Assembly (NCBI RefSeq): GCF_003570725.1
Contig: NZ_QWVS01000015.1
Span: 175,843-239,842, forward strand
Length of the DNA: 64,000 bases
Source: Peribacillus asahii
Lineage (GTDB): Bacteria > Bacillota > Bacilli > Bacillales > DSM-1321
Direction: 5' to 3'
The number at the start of each line of letters is the position of its first letter. Positions within the stretch are counted from its first letter, which is position 1. This document shows positions 36,017 through 45,825 of this stretch, one piece after another. A model generated the notes under the pieces. It did no database searches and was not told the origin of the DNA. It saw only the letters and a program-made list of their open reading frames with translations. The position numbers and the translations under genes are program-made.

Positions 36017-36820
36017 TTAAACGACATATCCTAGTATTTTAAGTCGTGTTTCTACAAAGCCGAGCGCATAGTTAAATACATCTTCTCGCTCTGGTTCATT
36101 AAAAATTTCATGATAAAGATTCGGCCATTCTTTAAATTGTTTCTCACTTTGCAAAGTATAATTAAACCACTCACGAACCATTTTTTTATCTACGACTTGA
36201 TCATCGCCACCCTGCATAACTAATAATGGAACATCTTGCAAATCAGGAATTTCTTCAAATGCATCTTTCATAGATTGCGTAAGCTCACTATACCAACGAA
36301 CAGAAATCTTTGTAACATATAACGAATCGTTCAAATCGGATTCACGTACTTCAGGATTTCGCGTTACCAATTCTGGTGACAATCCAGAGTCTACCTTATA
36401 TGTAGGAAAAACGATATTTAACCCGGGAGAAATAGCTTTCATCATTTTTGGTGGTTGTTTTTTTAATCCTAAACAAGGTGAAGATAAAATCACACCAGCA
36501 ATGTCCCATTCTTCTTCTTGAAGAAGACGAATGGCCACTAATCCCCCCATACTATGTCCAAGCAAAAATACGGGTAATGAGTATTCATAAGCCGCTTCAA
36601 TCCAAATTTTTACTTCATCTAAATATTCATCAAAGGAATCAATATGACCTCGAGAAGCACGTGATGTTATTCCTTGTCCAGGAAGATCCCCCATCACAAC
36701 ATGGTATCCAGATGATCGCCACATTTGCACAAGCCATTTATAGCGCCCATGATGCTCCATCGCACCATGAATAATGACAATTACTGCTTTTGCAGCACCT
36801 TCGGCCTCCCATTTCCACAT
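36017..36820 (-). CDS. ytpA: alpha/beta hydrolase, YtpA-like (phospho)lipase
   Basis: A 267-residue serine hydrolase of the monoacylglycerol lipase group. IVIIHGAMEHHGRY gives the oxyanion region, GHSMGG the nucleophile Ser (about residue 93), and the triad is completed by Asp in MQGGDDQVVDK and His in LYHEIFNE. In B. subtilis YtpA is linked to production of the lysophospholipid antibiotic bacilysocin. Neighbours differ from B. subtilis, where ytpB follows; no ytpB is seen here. Cytoplasmic, no signal peptide. Confidence 0.87.
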   Translation of the reverse strand: MWKWEAEGAAKAVIVIIHGAMEHHGRYKWLVQMWRSSGYHVVMGDLPGQGITSRASRGHIDSFDEYLDEVKIWIEAAYEYSLPVFLLGHSMGGLVAIRLLQEEEWDIAGVILSSPCLGLKKQPPKMMKAISPGLNIVFPTYKVDSGLSPELVTRNPEVRESDLNDSLYVTKISVRWYSELTQSMKDAFEEIPDLQDVPLLVMQGGDDQVVDKKMVREWFNYTLQSEKQFKEWPNLYHEIFNEPEREDVFNYALGFVETRLKILGYVV

Positions 36821-37047
36821 GTGAATTCCCCCTTCTTATCTTTCTCTAGGTGTAATATAAAAAATGCTGTTAAAAGATAGTGACATTAGTTTTTAATAAA
36901 ATCCAAGTATTTATCCTTAGTTTAAAATTGTGTGAAAAAACAATAGAACTAATGGACCAGTACACGTATGATTAATGAGTAATATCTTTTTACGGTATAT
37001 TAAAATAATACCGAAAAATACTAGTTACGGAAAGGAATTGATACAAA

Positions 37048-37569
37048 ATGATTATTTATCCTTTTAAAGGAAAAACTCCTGAAATTGCTGAAAGTGCTTA
37101 TCTTGCTGAAAATGCTGTTGTAACTGGAGATGTGAAAATTGGTGAAGAAACAACAATCTGGTTTAACTCCGTCATTCGTGGTGATGTAGCTCCAACGATT
37201 ATAGGGAAAAAAGTAAGTATCCAAGATAATAGTGTACTTCATCAAAGTCCTAATAACCCGCTGATTATTGAAGATGAGGTAACGATCGGTCATCAGGTTA
37301 TTCTACATAGCTGTAAAATCCGTAAAGGTGCTCTAATCGGAATGGGCTCTATCGTCCTAGACAACGCAGAAATTGGTGAAGGTGCCTTTATCGGAGCCGG
37401 TAGTCTTGTTCCTCAAGGCAAGGTGATTCCACCAAATACACTCGCATTTGGTCGTCCAGCAAAAGTCGTACGCGAGCTGAATGATGAAGATCGTAAAGAT
37501 GTGGAACGCATTATCCGAGAATACGCTGAAAAAGGGCAATTATACAAACACGCAGAGCGAATTAAATAA
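37048..37569 (+). CDS. ytoA: gamma-carbonic anhydrase family protein (YtoA)
   Basis: A 173-residue left-handed beta-helix protein with hexapeptide repeats: ITIG-like turns through VTGDVKIGEETTIWFNSVIRGDVAPTIIG and GALIGMGSIVLDNAEIGEGAFIGAGSLVPQGK. Metal-ligand His lie in NSVLHQSPNN and TIGHQVILHSC. Gamma-type carbonic anhydrases may hydrate CO2, but many YtoA/YrdA members lack proven activity. The ATG follows AAAGGA. Convergent with metK. Confidence 0.9.
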   Translation: MIIYPFKGKTPEIAESAYLAENAVVTGDVKIGEETTIWFNSVIRGDVAPTIIGKKVSIQDNSVLHQSPNNPLIIEDEVTIGHQVILHSCKIRKGALIGMGSIVLDNAEIGEGAFIGAGSLVPQGKVIPPNTLAFGRPAKVVRELNDEDRKDVERIIREYAEKGQLYKHAERIK

Positions 37570-37911
37570 AGGGACAATTCCATCAGTTAGGGCTTTGCTT
37601 CCCCCAACTGATGGTTAGCCACGTTCTACGGTCACTAAGATTTCCGCTTCGCTTTAATCAAGTAACCATACAAACTTGATTATTTCAGCTATATCTCACC
37701 AATTGAAGCAGTATGGGCAGACTTCTCCCCCTTCCTTATTATCGCCTCATAATCTGAGATAAGGGTCTTACTGCCCGTGAAGTAGGAATACATGTACATA
37801 TATAGTGCTTAACTCGTTATAAGTTAGGTATTTTTCCGAAAAGGTTCTATATGTATTATATATGATTCTAGGATCACTTTTAACGATATATATGCTCCAT
37901 GACTACATAAA
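37570..37911. other. non-coding structured region between ytoA and metK
   Basis: Near 37580 a strong hairpin CATCAGTT-AGGG / CCCC-CAACTGATG is followed by sequence of IS200/IS605-end character. At about 37705-37785 nested stems GGGCAG/CTGCCC, CCTTAT/ATAAGG and CTCA/TGAG form one long foldback. No frame with a ribosome site. A relic of an IS605-type element or an orphan structured RNA are both possible. The remainder to the metK terminator is AT-rich. Confidence 0.4.
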
Positions 37912-37944
37912 CAAAAAAGAACTAACCCAAATAAGTTAGTTCTT
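37912..37944 (-). terminator. terminator of metK
   Basis: AAGAACTAAC / GTTAGTTCTT stem, then TTTT on the minus strand. Confidence 0.85.
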
Positions 37945-37953
37945 CTTGTCATA

Positions 37954-39147
37954 TTATGCTTGTGCTTTTAACGCTTCCGCTTTATCTGTACGCTCCCATG
38001 GAAGATCCACATCTGTACGGCCAAAATGTCCATAAGCAGCTGTTTGTTTGAAAATAGGACGACGTAAATCAAGCATTTTAATGATACCCGCTGGACGAAG
38101 ATCGAAATTATTGCGAACAAGCTCCACTAATTTCTCTTCGCTTACTGTGCCTGTTCCAAATGTATCTACAGCAATTGATACAGGTTGAGCAACACCGATT
38201 GCATAAGCAAGCTGTACTTCCGCTTTATCAGCAAGACCAGCAGCTACAATATTTTTCGCTACATAACGAGCTGCATATGCCGCTGAACGGTCCACTTTCG
38301 TTGCATCTTTACCAGAGAATGCTCCACCACCATGGCGAGCATAGCCGCCATACGTATCAACGATGATTTTACGACCTGTAAGACCTGCATCCCCTTGAGG
38401 TCCACCGATTACAAAACGGCCTGTTGGATTAATGAAATACTTTGTTGCTTCATCGATTAATTCAGTTGGTACAACTGCTTTAATGACATGTTCTTTTAAG
38501 TCAGCTTGAATTTGTTCAAGCGTTGCTTCTGGGTCATGTTGAGTAGAAATAACAATTGTATCTACGCGAACTGGTTGATTGTTTTCATCGTATTCTACAG
38601 TTACTTGTGTTTTCCCATCTGGACGTAAATATTCTAATGTGCCATTTTTACGAACTTCTGTTAAACGACGAGAAAGTTTATGTGCTAAAGAAATTGGAAG
38701 CGGCATTAATTCTTGTGTTTCTCGGCAAGCAAAACCAAACATTAACCCTTGGTCTCCTGCACCGATTGCTTCGATTTCCTCATCAGTCATTGTTCCTTCA
38801 CGAGCCTCAAGCGCTTGATTTACTCCTGCAGCAATATCTGCTGATTGTTCATCAATTGAACTTAGTACAGCACATGTTTCGGCATCGAAACCATATTTCG
38901 CACGAGTGTAACCAATTCCAGCAATTGTATCCCGAACGATACGTGGAATATCTACATAAGCAGATGTCGTAATCTCACCTGCAACAAGTACAAGCCCTGT
39001 AGTTACACTTGTTTCACAAGCAACACGAGCATTTTTATCTTTTTCTAGAATTGCATCAAGAATTGCATCTGAAATCTGATCGCAAATTTTATCTGGGTGA
39101 CCCTCTGTCACAGATTCAGAAGTAAATAGACGACGGTTCTTTGACAT
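37954..39147 (-). CDS. metK: S-adenosylmethionine synthetase
   Basis: A 397-residue MetK of normal length. [25 protein letters not shown] at the N-terminus, [12 protein letters not shown] near 120, [22 protein letters not shown] near 265. It makes SAM from methionine and ATP. The ATG follows AAGGAGG. It is transcribed from a consensus promoter through a SAM-I riboswitch. With luxS and the SAM-dependent modification enzymes in this window it forms the SAM-cycle theme. Confidence 0.98.
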   Translation of the reverse strand: MSKNRRLFTSESVTEGHPDKICDQISDAILDAILEKDKNARVACETSVTTGLVLVAGEITTSAYVDIPRIVRDTIAGIGYTRAKYGFDAETCAVLSSIDEQSADIAAGVNQALEAREGTMTDEEIEAIGAGDQGLMFGFACRETQELMPLPISLAHKLSRRLTEVRKNGTLEYLRPDGKTQVTVEYDENNQPVRVDTIVISTQHDPEATLEQIQADLKEHVIKAVVPTELIDEATKYFINPTGRFVIGGPQGDAGLTGRKIIVDTYGGYARHGGGAFSGKDATKVDRSAAYAARYVAKNIVAAGLADKAEVQLAYAIGVAQPVSIAVDTFGTGTVSEEKLVELVRNNFDLRPAGIIKMLDLRRPIFKQTAAYGHFGRTDVDLPWERTDKAEALKAQA

Positions 39148-39319
39148 CTTATTTCCTCCTTGGAAGTTAGTATATTATAAGCAAAAGTCTATCTTTTACG
39201 GAGCTCATTCCCTTATTAGCTTCCATCATAGTGACAAATATATTTAGAAAAACACGACTTTTTATCTCTATTAATCGAAATTCATGTTTCCCTTGTATTT
39301 TGATTCTTCTTCAAAATAC

Positions 39320-39540
39320 AAAAAAACCTCTCCTAGCTAATGAGGAAAGGTTTATTATCTGTCAACTATCCTTTCACTCTTATCGTTCAAGGGTTGTTTA
39401 CCTTGCTCAGGTTAGCACCAACACCACGATTCCTTAAAAATGAACAGCCTTATTTTCAGCCTTCATTTCACTTTAAGTTCACACTATGGCAGGTTGCTGG
39501 GTTTCATAGGGCCTGTCCCTCCACCAACTCGGGATAAGAG
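39320..39540 (-). promoter_or_regulatory. SAM-I (S-box) riboswitch of metK
   Basis: The minus-strand leader begins CTTATCCCGAGTTGGTGGAG and continues with GGGACAGGCCCTATGAAACC and CAGCAACC, the SAM-I core. The expression platform ends in the terminator AAACCTTTCCTCA / TAGGAGAGGTTTTTTT (39320-39352). High SAM should terminate transcription before metK. Confidence 0.95.
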
Positions 39541-39557
39541 AATCCGTACAATTAAAG

Positions 39558-39586
39558 ATGATACGGATTCTTTTGGACGCTGTCAA
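39558..39586 (-). promoter_or_regulatory. metK promoter
   Basis: On the minus strand TTGACA (39586-39581), a 17-bp spacer and TATCAT (39563-39558), just upstream of the riboswitch. A 10-bp perfect inverted repeat (AGAATCCGTA / TACGGATTCT) overlaps the -10 region. Confidence 0.8.
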
Positions 39587-40197
39587 CACTTTTTTGTACA
39601 ATGTTTTATATTATCTATATGAAATCACAGTTCCACATACCTTTCAGCTAGTCTAAATGAAGCAAACTAAAAGTGAACAGTATCATTAATATAGTCTTTT
39701 TATAACGAACGACTCCCCTTGCACGATTAGGCTAAGAGGATATGACGTTTTTTAGCTACCAAACATTAGATTATAAGTTCCTAATTCAATTACATCGACA
39801 AACGATACATAATAAGGGATACTATAACATAGGGTTACGAATAGTATAAAAAACCTTTTAGTACCTTCCAGTTAAAGTCATATTAAACAAATTTCTTTTT
39901 TTAATTCTTTCCTATTAAAAGAAATTTGTTAGGCGCCTCTTATACGCTTGCAAAGACACCTACTCTATACGTTGGAAAACGTCGAGTACTATAATGCTTT
40001 TTTTAGCAACTGACAAAGTGAATCTGTTTCAGATTACTCATATCAATCTTATTATGTGACATTTTTTTAAAATGTTGTTGACAAGCCTGTTATGCAGCCC
40101 TATCATTGCTTTGTTGATAAATTTTTCCTTTTAATCGAATGATAAACTTTGATTAAGGAGACCATATAAAAAAAATCACAAAAAAAAATAATTAGTA
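39587..40197. other. long non-coding stretch between metK leader and pckA
   Basis: About 600 bp without a supportable gene. It holds a perfect 14-bp inverted repeat AACAAATTTCTTTT / AAAAGAAATTTGTT (about 39887-39930) without a T run. It also has two TTGTTGA motifs (40075 and 40112) resembling the repeat near 45720. Nothing else was recognised. Confidence 0.5.
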
Positions 40198-40225
40198 TAG
40201 ACTAATTAAATAAATGTGTTATACT
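40198..40225 (+). promoter_or_regulatory. pckA promoter with CcpN-like box
   Basis: TAGACT (40198-40203), 16 bp, TATACT (40220-40225). TGTGTTATACT (40215-40225) fits the CcpN consensus TRTGHYATAYW and overlaps the -10, as at B. subtilis pckA and gapB. Repression on glycolytic carbon is expected. Confidence 0.65.
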
Positions 40226-40269
40226 AATCGTAATTTAAAAAACTTAAAACAAAGGAAGGTATCTCATAT

Positions 40270-41850
40270 ATGAATTCTGTGGATGTTTCTAATGAGTTAC
40301 ACCAATTATTAGCTGGTAAAAACGCTCACATACAACTTTCTGTACCTCAGTTAGTAGAAAAAGTATTAAGCCGTAACGAAGGTGAATTAACAGCAACAGG
40401 AGCAATTAAAGCTGAAACAGGTAAATACACTGGCCGTTCACCTAAAGATAAATATATCGTGGAAGAGGCTTCCGTAAAAGATAAAATAGACTGGGACTCT
40501 AACCAACCGATTTCTGAAGAGACATTTAATAAATTATACAACAAAGTAACAGAATATTTAAAAGAAAAAGATGAAATTTTTGTGTTTAAAGGTTTTGCAG
40601 GTGCTGATCAATCATCTCGCCTTCCAATTCAAGTTGTGAATGAATATGCTTGGCATAATCTTTTTGCACATCAATTATTCATCCGTCCTACAGAAGAGGA
40701 ATTAGCGAATCATGATTCTCAATTTACAATTCTTTCTGCTCCTAACTTTAAAGCGAATCCAGCTGTTGATGGAACAAAATCAGAAACATTTATCATTATC
40801 TCATTCGAACGTCGTACAGTTTTAATCGGTGGAACGGAATATGCTGGAGAAATGAAAAAATCTATCTTCTCTATCATGAACTACTTACTTCCTGAATCAG
40901 GTATTTTCTCTATGCACTGTTCAGCAAACGTAGGTCGTGAAGGTGATGTTGCTTTATTCTTCGGACTATCAGGAACAGGTAAAACAACGTTATCTGCAGA
41001 TGCAAACCGTAAATTAATTGGTGATGACGAGCATGGCTGGTCTTCAAACGGTGTATTCAATATTGAAGGTGGTTGCTATGCAAAAACAATCAACCTTTCT
41101 CGTGAAAAAGAACCACAAATCTTTGATGCAATCCGTTTCGGAACAGTATTAGAAAACGTAGTGATTGATCCTGATACTCGTATTCCTGATTATGATGACA
41201 AAACATTAACTGAAAATACACGTGCAGCATACCCAATGGATGCTATTGAAAATATCGTATTACCAAGTGTTGCTGGACATCCAAATACAATTATTTTCTT
41301 AACAGCTGATGCTTATGGAGTATTACCTCCAATCAGTAAATTATCAAAAGAACAAGCTATGTTCCACTTCTTAAGTGGCTACACTAGTAAATTAGCTGGT
41401 ACAGAGCGCGGAGTTACATCTCCAGAAGCAACTTTCTCTACATGCTTCGGATCTCCATTCTTACCACTTCCAGCTCAACGTTATGCAGAAATGCTTGGAG
41501 AAAAAATCGATGAGCACAATGCAAAAGTTTACCTTGTAAACACTGGCTGGACTGGTGGAGAATACGGAACTGGCAGCCGTATGAAACTTGCTTACACTCG
41601 TGCAATGGTTCAAGCAGCTCTTGAAGGTGAATTAACAAACATTGAAACTGTTAAAGATAGCATTTTCGGTTTAGAGATTCCACTTCATGTACCTGGTGTT
41701 CCAGACGAAGTTCTTCAACCAAGCAAAACTTGGGAAGATAAAGCAGCATACGAAGCAAAAGCAACGGAACTTGCTGCTAAATTCCGTGAAAATATCCAAA
41801 AGTTCAACGTATCAAAAGAAATCGTTGAACAAGGCGGACCAATCGCTTAA
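40270..41850 (+). CDS. pckA: phosphoenolpyruvate carboxykinase (ATP)
   Basis: A 526-residue ATP-dependent PEP carboxykinase of normal length. [12 protein letters not shown] (substrate site, about residue 55), [15 protein letters not shown], the kinase loop [13 protein letters not shown] near 238, and [22 protein letters not shown]. It converts oxaloacetate to PEP, the first step of gluconeogenesis. Codon use is plain and AT-rich. The CcpN-like box in its promoter fits gluconeogenic regulation. Confidence 0.98.
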   Translation: MNSVDVSNELHQLLAGKNAHIQLSVPQLVEKVLSRNEGELTATGAIKAETGKYTGRSPKDKYIVEEASVKDKIDWDSNQPISEETFNKLYNKVTEYLKEKDEIFVFKGFAGADQSSRLPIQVVNEYAWHNLFAHQLFIRPTEEELANHDSQFTILSAPNFKANPAVDGTKSETFIIISFERRTVLIGGTEYAGEMKKSIFSIMNYLLPESGIFSMHCSANVGREGDVALFFGLSGTGKTTLSADANRKLIGDDEHGWSSNGVFNIEGGCYAKTINLSREKEPQIFDAIRFGTVLENVVIDPDTRIPDYDDKTLTENTRAAYPMDAIENIVLPSVAGHPNTIIFLTADAYGVLPPISKLSKEQAMFHFLSGYTSKLAGTERGVTSPEATFSTCFGSPFLPLPAQRYAEMLGEKIDEHNAKVYLVNTGWTGGEYGTGSRMKLAYTRAMVQAALEGELTNIETVKDSIFGLEIPLHVPGVPDEVLQPSKTWEDKAAYEAKATELAAKFRENIQKFNVSKEIVEQGGPIA

Positions 41851-41860
41851 TTCAAGAATA

Positions 41861-41898
41861 AAAACCCGACAATTGAGAGTTAATTGTCGGGTTTTTTA
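41861..41898 (+). terminator. terminator of pckA
   Basis: AAAACCCGACAATT / AATTGTCGGGTTTTTT hairpin. Confidence 0.9.
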
Positions 41899-41936
41899 TA
41901 CTACGTTTAGTAAAAGCACTTAAACGAGCCATTTCA

Positions 41937-42179
41937 TTAATTTGTCGAGTTCAGTGATATAAGCCGATATGTAATCATTGTCTGCTCATTCTCCCACTCT
42001 ACTTTCTGAATAATAGCGGTCCCACTTGAATCAGACTCTATCGTCTTCTTCACTTCAACTGGAATATCAATTGGATACAATCGATAACCCGCTTTTGTTA
42101 AATGAAAAATATTTTCATCCTCACGTCTTTCATTACCTTTTGTAACAATCATCGTATTCAATTCCATCGGCATCCCCAT
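41937..42179 (-). CDS. ytmB: DUF2584 protein YtmB
   Basis: An 80-residue protein, MGMPMELNTMIVTKGNERR at the start, with HLTKAGYRLYPIDIPVEVKK, matching B. subtilis YtmB, which is also next to pckA and ytmA. Function unknown. GAGGGGG precedes the ATG by 7 nt. It lies 36 bp downstream of ytmA and is probably co-transcribed. Confidence 0.88.
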   Translation of the reverse strand: MGMPMELNTMIVTKGNERREDENIFHLTKAGYRLYPIDIPVEVKKTIESDSSGTAIIQKVEWENEQTMITYRLISLNSTN

Positions 42180-42214
42180 ATCATAACCCCCTCAAAGTAT
42201 TTACCTTTATAGTA

Positions 42215-43006
42215 TCATTTTTCCACATGCCTTTTCATCCAATCTGTTAAATCTTCAACAACTTTTCGATTTATTGCAGGAGGGAAATAATGAGTAAACT
42301 CAGCAAAATACCAGCTTTCCACTTGATTATTCCCTAGCTGTAACGCTTTTTGTAAACGATAAGCATGTTCAACCGACACATTTTTATCCAAGACACCATG
42401 AATAATTAACACGGGTAAACAAAGATCTCTCACAGCAGAAAGCGGAGTTCTATATTCGTACCGCTCTGGATATTTCGCAGGTGTCCCGCCAATAACTCGT
42501 TTCATCATTCGACGCATATCTATACGTTCCTCATACGTTAAAAACATATCCGATACTCCGCCCCATGTCACAAGCGATGCAGCGGTTCTACATTCAATAG
42601 CTGTCCAAAGCGCCATGATCCCACCTCGGGAAAAGCCAAAAATATGTATATGTTCTTTATTCACACGCGGATGCTGCTCTAATAACTTAAATCCACTAAT
42701 GGCGTCAAAACGATCTTCGCCAGCAAAATCCTCATCTCCTTCTCCACCTTGATTCCCTCGATAAAAAGGAGCAAACACAATAAATCCTTGGGCAGCAAAT
42801 TGGACAATACGGGCTGGCCGAACTTTACCAACATTTTTAATCCCGCCTCTTAAGTATAAAAACCCATCGTAAACTTCCCCGTCCTTTGGCTCTGCTAACA
42901 ATCCTTTTACATGCAGACCTTGTGATAGATACGTCACGGAATATAAGTGAATATCGGGATGCGGCGATGGGAACCGCTCTTTCGAAATGATTTTACCGTT
43001 TAACAC
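42215..43006 (-). CDS. ytmA: alpha/beta hydrolase YtmA (S9 prolyl oligopeptidase-like)
   Basis: 263 residues from GTG 43006, which has AAGGAG 8 nt upstream and gives the length of B. subtilis YtmA; the frame stays open to 43132, but that extension has no ribosome site and reaches the divergent promoter region. GFSRGGIMALW holds the nucleophile Ser; Asp is in IIHGVLDKNVS and His in FTHYFPP. Predicted peptidase or esterase; substrate unknown. Confidence 0.87.
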   Translation of the reverse strand: MLNGKIISKERFPSPHPDIHLYSVTYLSQGLHVKGLLAEPKDGEVYDGFLYLRGGIKNVGKVRPARIVQFAAQGFIVFAPFYRGNQGGEGDEDFAGEDRFDAISGFKLLEQHPRVNKEHIHIFGFSRGGIMALWTAIECRTAASLVTWGGVSDMFLTYEERIDMRRMMKRVIGGTPAKYPERYEYRTPLSAVRDLCLPVLIIHGVLDKNVSVEHAYRLQKALQLGNNQVESWYFAEFTHYFPPAINRKVVEDLTDWMKRHVEK

Positions 43007-43132
43007 AAATAACTCTCCTTTCCCTTCTAGTTTAAAGCATCTTACCAAAATTATCCCCCCTTTAAGGAACCACCCCTTTCCTCTCTTCATACAATAATTT
43101 AGGCACATACCTATTTTTAAGGAGGAAAACAA

Positions 43133-44128
43133 ATGAAAAACATATGGAAGACGGGATCTATACTTGTATTAACTTGTATCTTAATGATTCCTCTAGTAGC
43201 CTGTGGAAAAGACGAAGTCACAAAAGTACGCGTAGCAGAAGTAACTCGTTCTCTTTTTTATGCTCCACAATATGTGGCTATTGAAAAAGGTTTTTTTGAG
43301 GAAGAAGGCTTGGAGATTGATTTAAAAACAACCGCAGGCGGAGATAAAACAATGACGGCGCTGCTATCTGATGGTACTGATATTGCCCTTGTCGGATCTG
43401 AAACCTCAATTTATGTGACAGCACAAGGCACAACCGATCCTATCATCAATTTCGCGCAACTTACACAAACAGATGGCACTTTCCTTGTTTCCCGCGAGCC
43501 TATTGAAAACTTCAAATGGGAAATGTTAAAAGACTCTACATTCCTTGGGCAACGCAAAGGTGGCATGCCGCAAATGGCAGGAGAATTTGTGTTAAAAAAA
43601 CACGGCATTGACCCGCACAAAGATTTAAACCTTATTCAAAATATTGATTTTGCCAATATTGCAACAGCCTTTGCCTCTGGAACCGGGGATTATGTACAGC
43701 TATTTGAACCAACTGCCAGCATTTTTGAAAAGGAAGGCAAAGGTCATATCGTTGCTTCGTTCGGCACAGAGTCAGGCCATGTCCCTTATACAGTGTTCAT
43801 GACAAAAGAGAGCTATTTAACAAAAAACAAAGAAACCATGGAAAAGTTCACTCGTGCCATTTATAAAGCACAAAAGTGGGTGCAAGAAACAGATTCTAGG
43901 GAAATTGCTGAATTGATTGCTCCTTACTTTGAAGATACGGATTTAGACATTATGACAACCGTAATAGATCGTTATAAAGAACAAGGCTCTTTTGCAACAG
44001 ATCCAATTTTAGATGAAGAAGAGTGGGATAATTTACAAAACATCATGAATGAAGCCGGTGAGCTACCAGCACGTATGGAATATGAGGAATTGGTCAACAC
44101 CGACTTTGCCGAACAAGTGACGGAGTAA
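43133..44128 (+). CDS. ytlA: ABC transporter substrate-binding lipoprotein (YtlA)
   Basis: 331 residues. Signal peptide with lipobox LVACGKD (Cys about residue 24), then an SsuA/THI5/NitT-like periplasmic-binding fold (VAIEKGFFEEEGLEIDLKTTAGGDKTMTALLSDGTDIAL). It delivers a small organic ligand, perhaps an aromatic, sulfonate or thiamine precursor, to the YtlC/YtlD permease encoded next. ATG follows AAGGAGG. Ligand unproven. Confidence 0.9.
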   Translation: MKNIWKTGSILVLTCILMIPLVACGKDEVTKVRVAEVTRSLFYAPQYVAIEKGFFEEEGLEIDLKTTAGGDKTMTALLSDGTDIALVGSETSIYVTAQGTTDPIINFAQLTQTDGTFLVSREPIENFKWEMLKDSTFLGQRKGGMPQMAGEFVLKKHGIDPHKDLNLIQNIDFANIATAFASGTGDYVQLFEPTASIFEKEGKGHIVASFGTESGHVPYTVFMTKESYLTKNKETMEKFTRAIYKAQKWVQETDSREIAELIAPYFEDTDLDIMTTVIDRYKEQGSFATDPILDEEEWDNLQNIMNEAGELPARMEYEELVNTDFAEQVTE

Positions 44129-44132
44129 GACG

Positions 44133-44897
44133 ATGAGCTTTTTAACTATTAACTCTATTTATCACACGTATTTCACACAAGAAACAGCGACAACTGCTCT
44201 AAAGGACATCAGTCTTAATATCGAAAAAGGGGAATTCATCTCATTTCTAGGTCCTAGCGGCTGCGGTAAAACGACACTGCTCTCTATTATCGCCGGGCTA
44301 TTTCCAGCTACCTCAGGAAGCATTCAACTAGAAGGGAAGCCGTTAAAAGCTGATCAAGATACATCGATTGGCTACATGCTTCAACAAGATTATTTGTTTC
44401 CATGGAAGACGATTGAGGAGAATGTAACACTCGGCCTAAAACTCCAAAATATAAAAGATACAGACGGTAAAGCATTGAAACTATTAAAAGATGTCGACTT
44501 AGTAGGCGTCGAGAAACAATTTCCAAAGCAATTATCAGGCGGGATGAGACAGCGTGCTGCTCTCGCCCGCACGCTTGCTGTTAATCCTAAAATTTTGCTA
44601 TTAGATGAGCCTTTTTCTGCTCTTGATTATCAAACAAAACTTAAGCTGGAAGACCTCGTTTTTGAAACATTAAAATCGTTTGGAAAAACAGCCTTGCTTG
44701 TAACGCACGATATTGGGGAAGCAATCGCTATGAGCGACCGAATTTATTTATTCTCAGCGAATCCTGGCCAGATTTATCGAATATTTGACATACCTGCCGA
44801 ATTACGTGCACTTCGTCCTTTTAATGCACGTAATCATCCCCTATATCCATCCCTTTTTCAAACCATTTGGAAGGAGCTTGAAAGTCTTGAACATTAA
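44133..44897 (+). CDS. ytlC: ABC transporter ATP-binding protein (YtlC)
   Basis: 254 residues of the NrtD/SsuB/TauB type. Walker [12 protein letters not shown] near residue 40, Q-loop LQQDYLFPW, signature LSGGMRQR near 138, Walker [14 protein letters not shown]-loop VTHDIGEA. It starts 4 bp after ytlA and powers uptake with YtlA and YtlD. Confidence 0.95.
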   Translation: MSFLTINSIYHTYFTQETATTALKDISLNIEKGEFISFLGPSGCGKTTLLSIIAGLFPATSGSIQLEGKPLKADQDTSIGYMLQQDYLFPWKTIEENVTLGLKLQNIKDTDGKALKLLKDVDLVGVEKQFPKQLSGGMRQRAALARTLAVNPKILLLDEPFSALDYQTKLKLEDLVFETLKSFGKTALLVTHDIGEAIAMSDRIYLFSANPGQIYRIFDIPAELRALRPFNARNHPLYPSLFQTIWKELESLEH

Positions 44898-45678
44898 ACA
44901 ACTTCATCATGATTTCAAAGCCTCCTTAATCAGAGAAAAACGGTTTGTCCGATTGTATCAAATATTGATTTTTCTTATCTTTTTTAGCGCCTGGGAAATT
45001 GCTTCACGTCTGCAATGGATTAATCCGCTTATCTTTAGTTCACCAACGAAAGTATGGCGACTATTCGTAATAAAAATTCAGGATGGAACTTTATTATCGC
45101 ATTTAAGTGTAACCATTTTCGAAACATTGCTTGGATTTATCCTCGGTACACTGCTCGGCGTACTGCTTGCTACAGCTCTCTGGTGGTCACCAATGCTTTC
45201 AAAAATTCTTGATCCTTATCTTGTCATTTTAAATGCCATGCCCAAGGTAGCACTCGGTCCAATTCTAATTGTAGCAATGGGACCTGGCTTTTCTTCCATT
45301 ATTGCAATGGGAGCGATTATTTCCATTATCATCACCGCTATTGTTGTGTACACCGCTTTTCGAGAAGTTGATCCAAACTACTTAAAAGTTTTACAAACCT
45401 TCGGAGCAACACGTGCCCAATCATTCAAAGAAGCGATTCTCCCTGCCTCGTTTCCAACAATTATTTCAACATTAAAAGTGAACGTCGGATTATCTTGGGT
45501 CGGTGTCATTGTCGGTGAATTTCTTGTTTCATCAAAAGGTCTTGGCTACCTAATCATTTACGGCTTCCAAGTATTTAATTTTACCCTTGTGATGCTCTCA
45601 CTTATGATCATCGCTGTTATTGCAACTATTATGTATCAGCTTGTGGAATTGCTAGAAAAGAAGTTAATTAAGCAATAA
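44887..45678 (+). CDS. ytlD: ABC transporter permease (YtlD)
   Basis: 263 residues starting at TTG 44887, 10 nt after AAGGAG and overlapping ytlC by 11 bp. An open frame continues upstream to 44785 inside ytlC but has no ribosome site. Six hydrophobic segments and the EAA loop ([23 protein letters not shown]) mark it as a BPD-type inner-membrane permease. Third gene of the ytlACD operon. Confidence 0.93.
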   Translation: MNIKQLHHDFKASLIREKRFVRLYQILIFLIFFSAWEIASRLQWINPLIFSSPTKVWRLFVIKIQDGTLLSHLSVTIFETLLGFILGTLLGVLLATALWWSPMLSKILDPYLVILNAMPKVALGPILIVAMGPGFSSIIAMGAIISIIITAIVVYTAFREVDPNYLKVLQTFGATRAQSFKEAILPASFPTIISTLKVNVGLSWVGVIVGEFLVSSKGLGYLIIYGFQVFNFTLVMLSLMIIAVIATIMYQLVELLEKKLIKQ

Positions 45679-45685
45679 CTAGATA

Positions 45686-45825
45686 GCACCGCTTTTTAGA
45701 TTAAGCTTTCTTAAGCAGCCTTGTTGATAAAGTGGTATCGGCTCATGTTCGCTCTGAACGCTTAAATGAACCAAAAGTCAACAACATGATGTAACGGAAC
45801 TACATTAAAAAGTGGTGCTCTTTTT
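45686..45825. repeat. interrupted terminator / MITE-like insertion
   Basis: AGCACCGCTTTTTA (45686-45699) and TAAAAAGTGGTGCT (about 45806-45819) pair over 14 bp with one G-U, but are separated by about 106 bp. The interior has TTGTTGATAAA near its left end and TCAACAACAT near its right end. It reads as a bidirectional terminator split by a small element. Confidence 0.45.

Noticed and set aside
42215..43132. 305-residue version of YtmA
   Set aside because: The extra N-terminal residues are not hydrolase-like and have no ribosome site; GTG 43006 with AAGGAG gives the family length.
44785..44886. 34-codon upstream extension of ytlD
   Set aside because: It lies entirely within ytlC in another frame; the TTG at 44887 has AAGGAG at good spacing.
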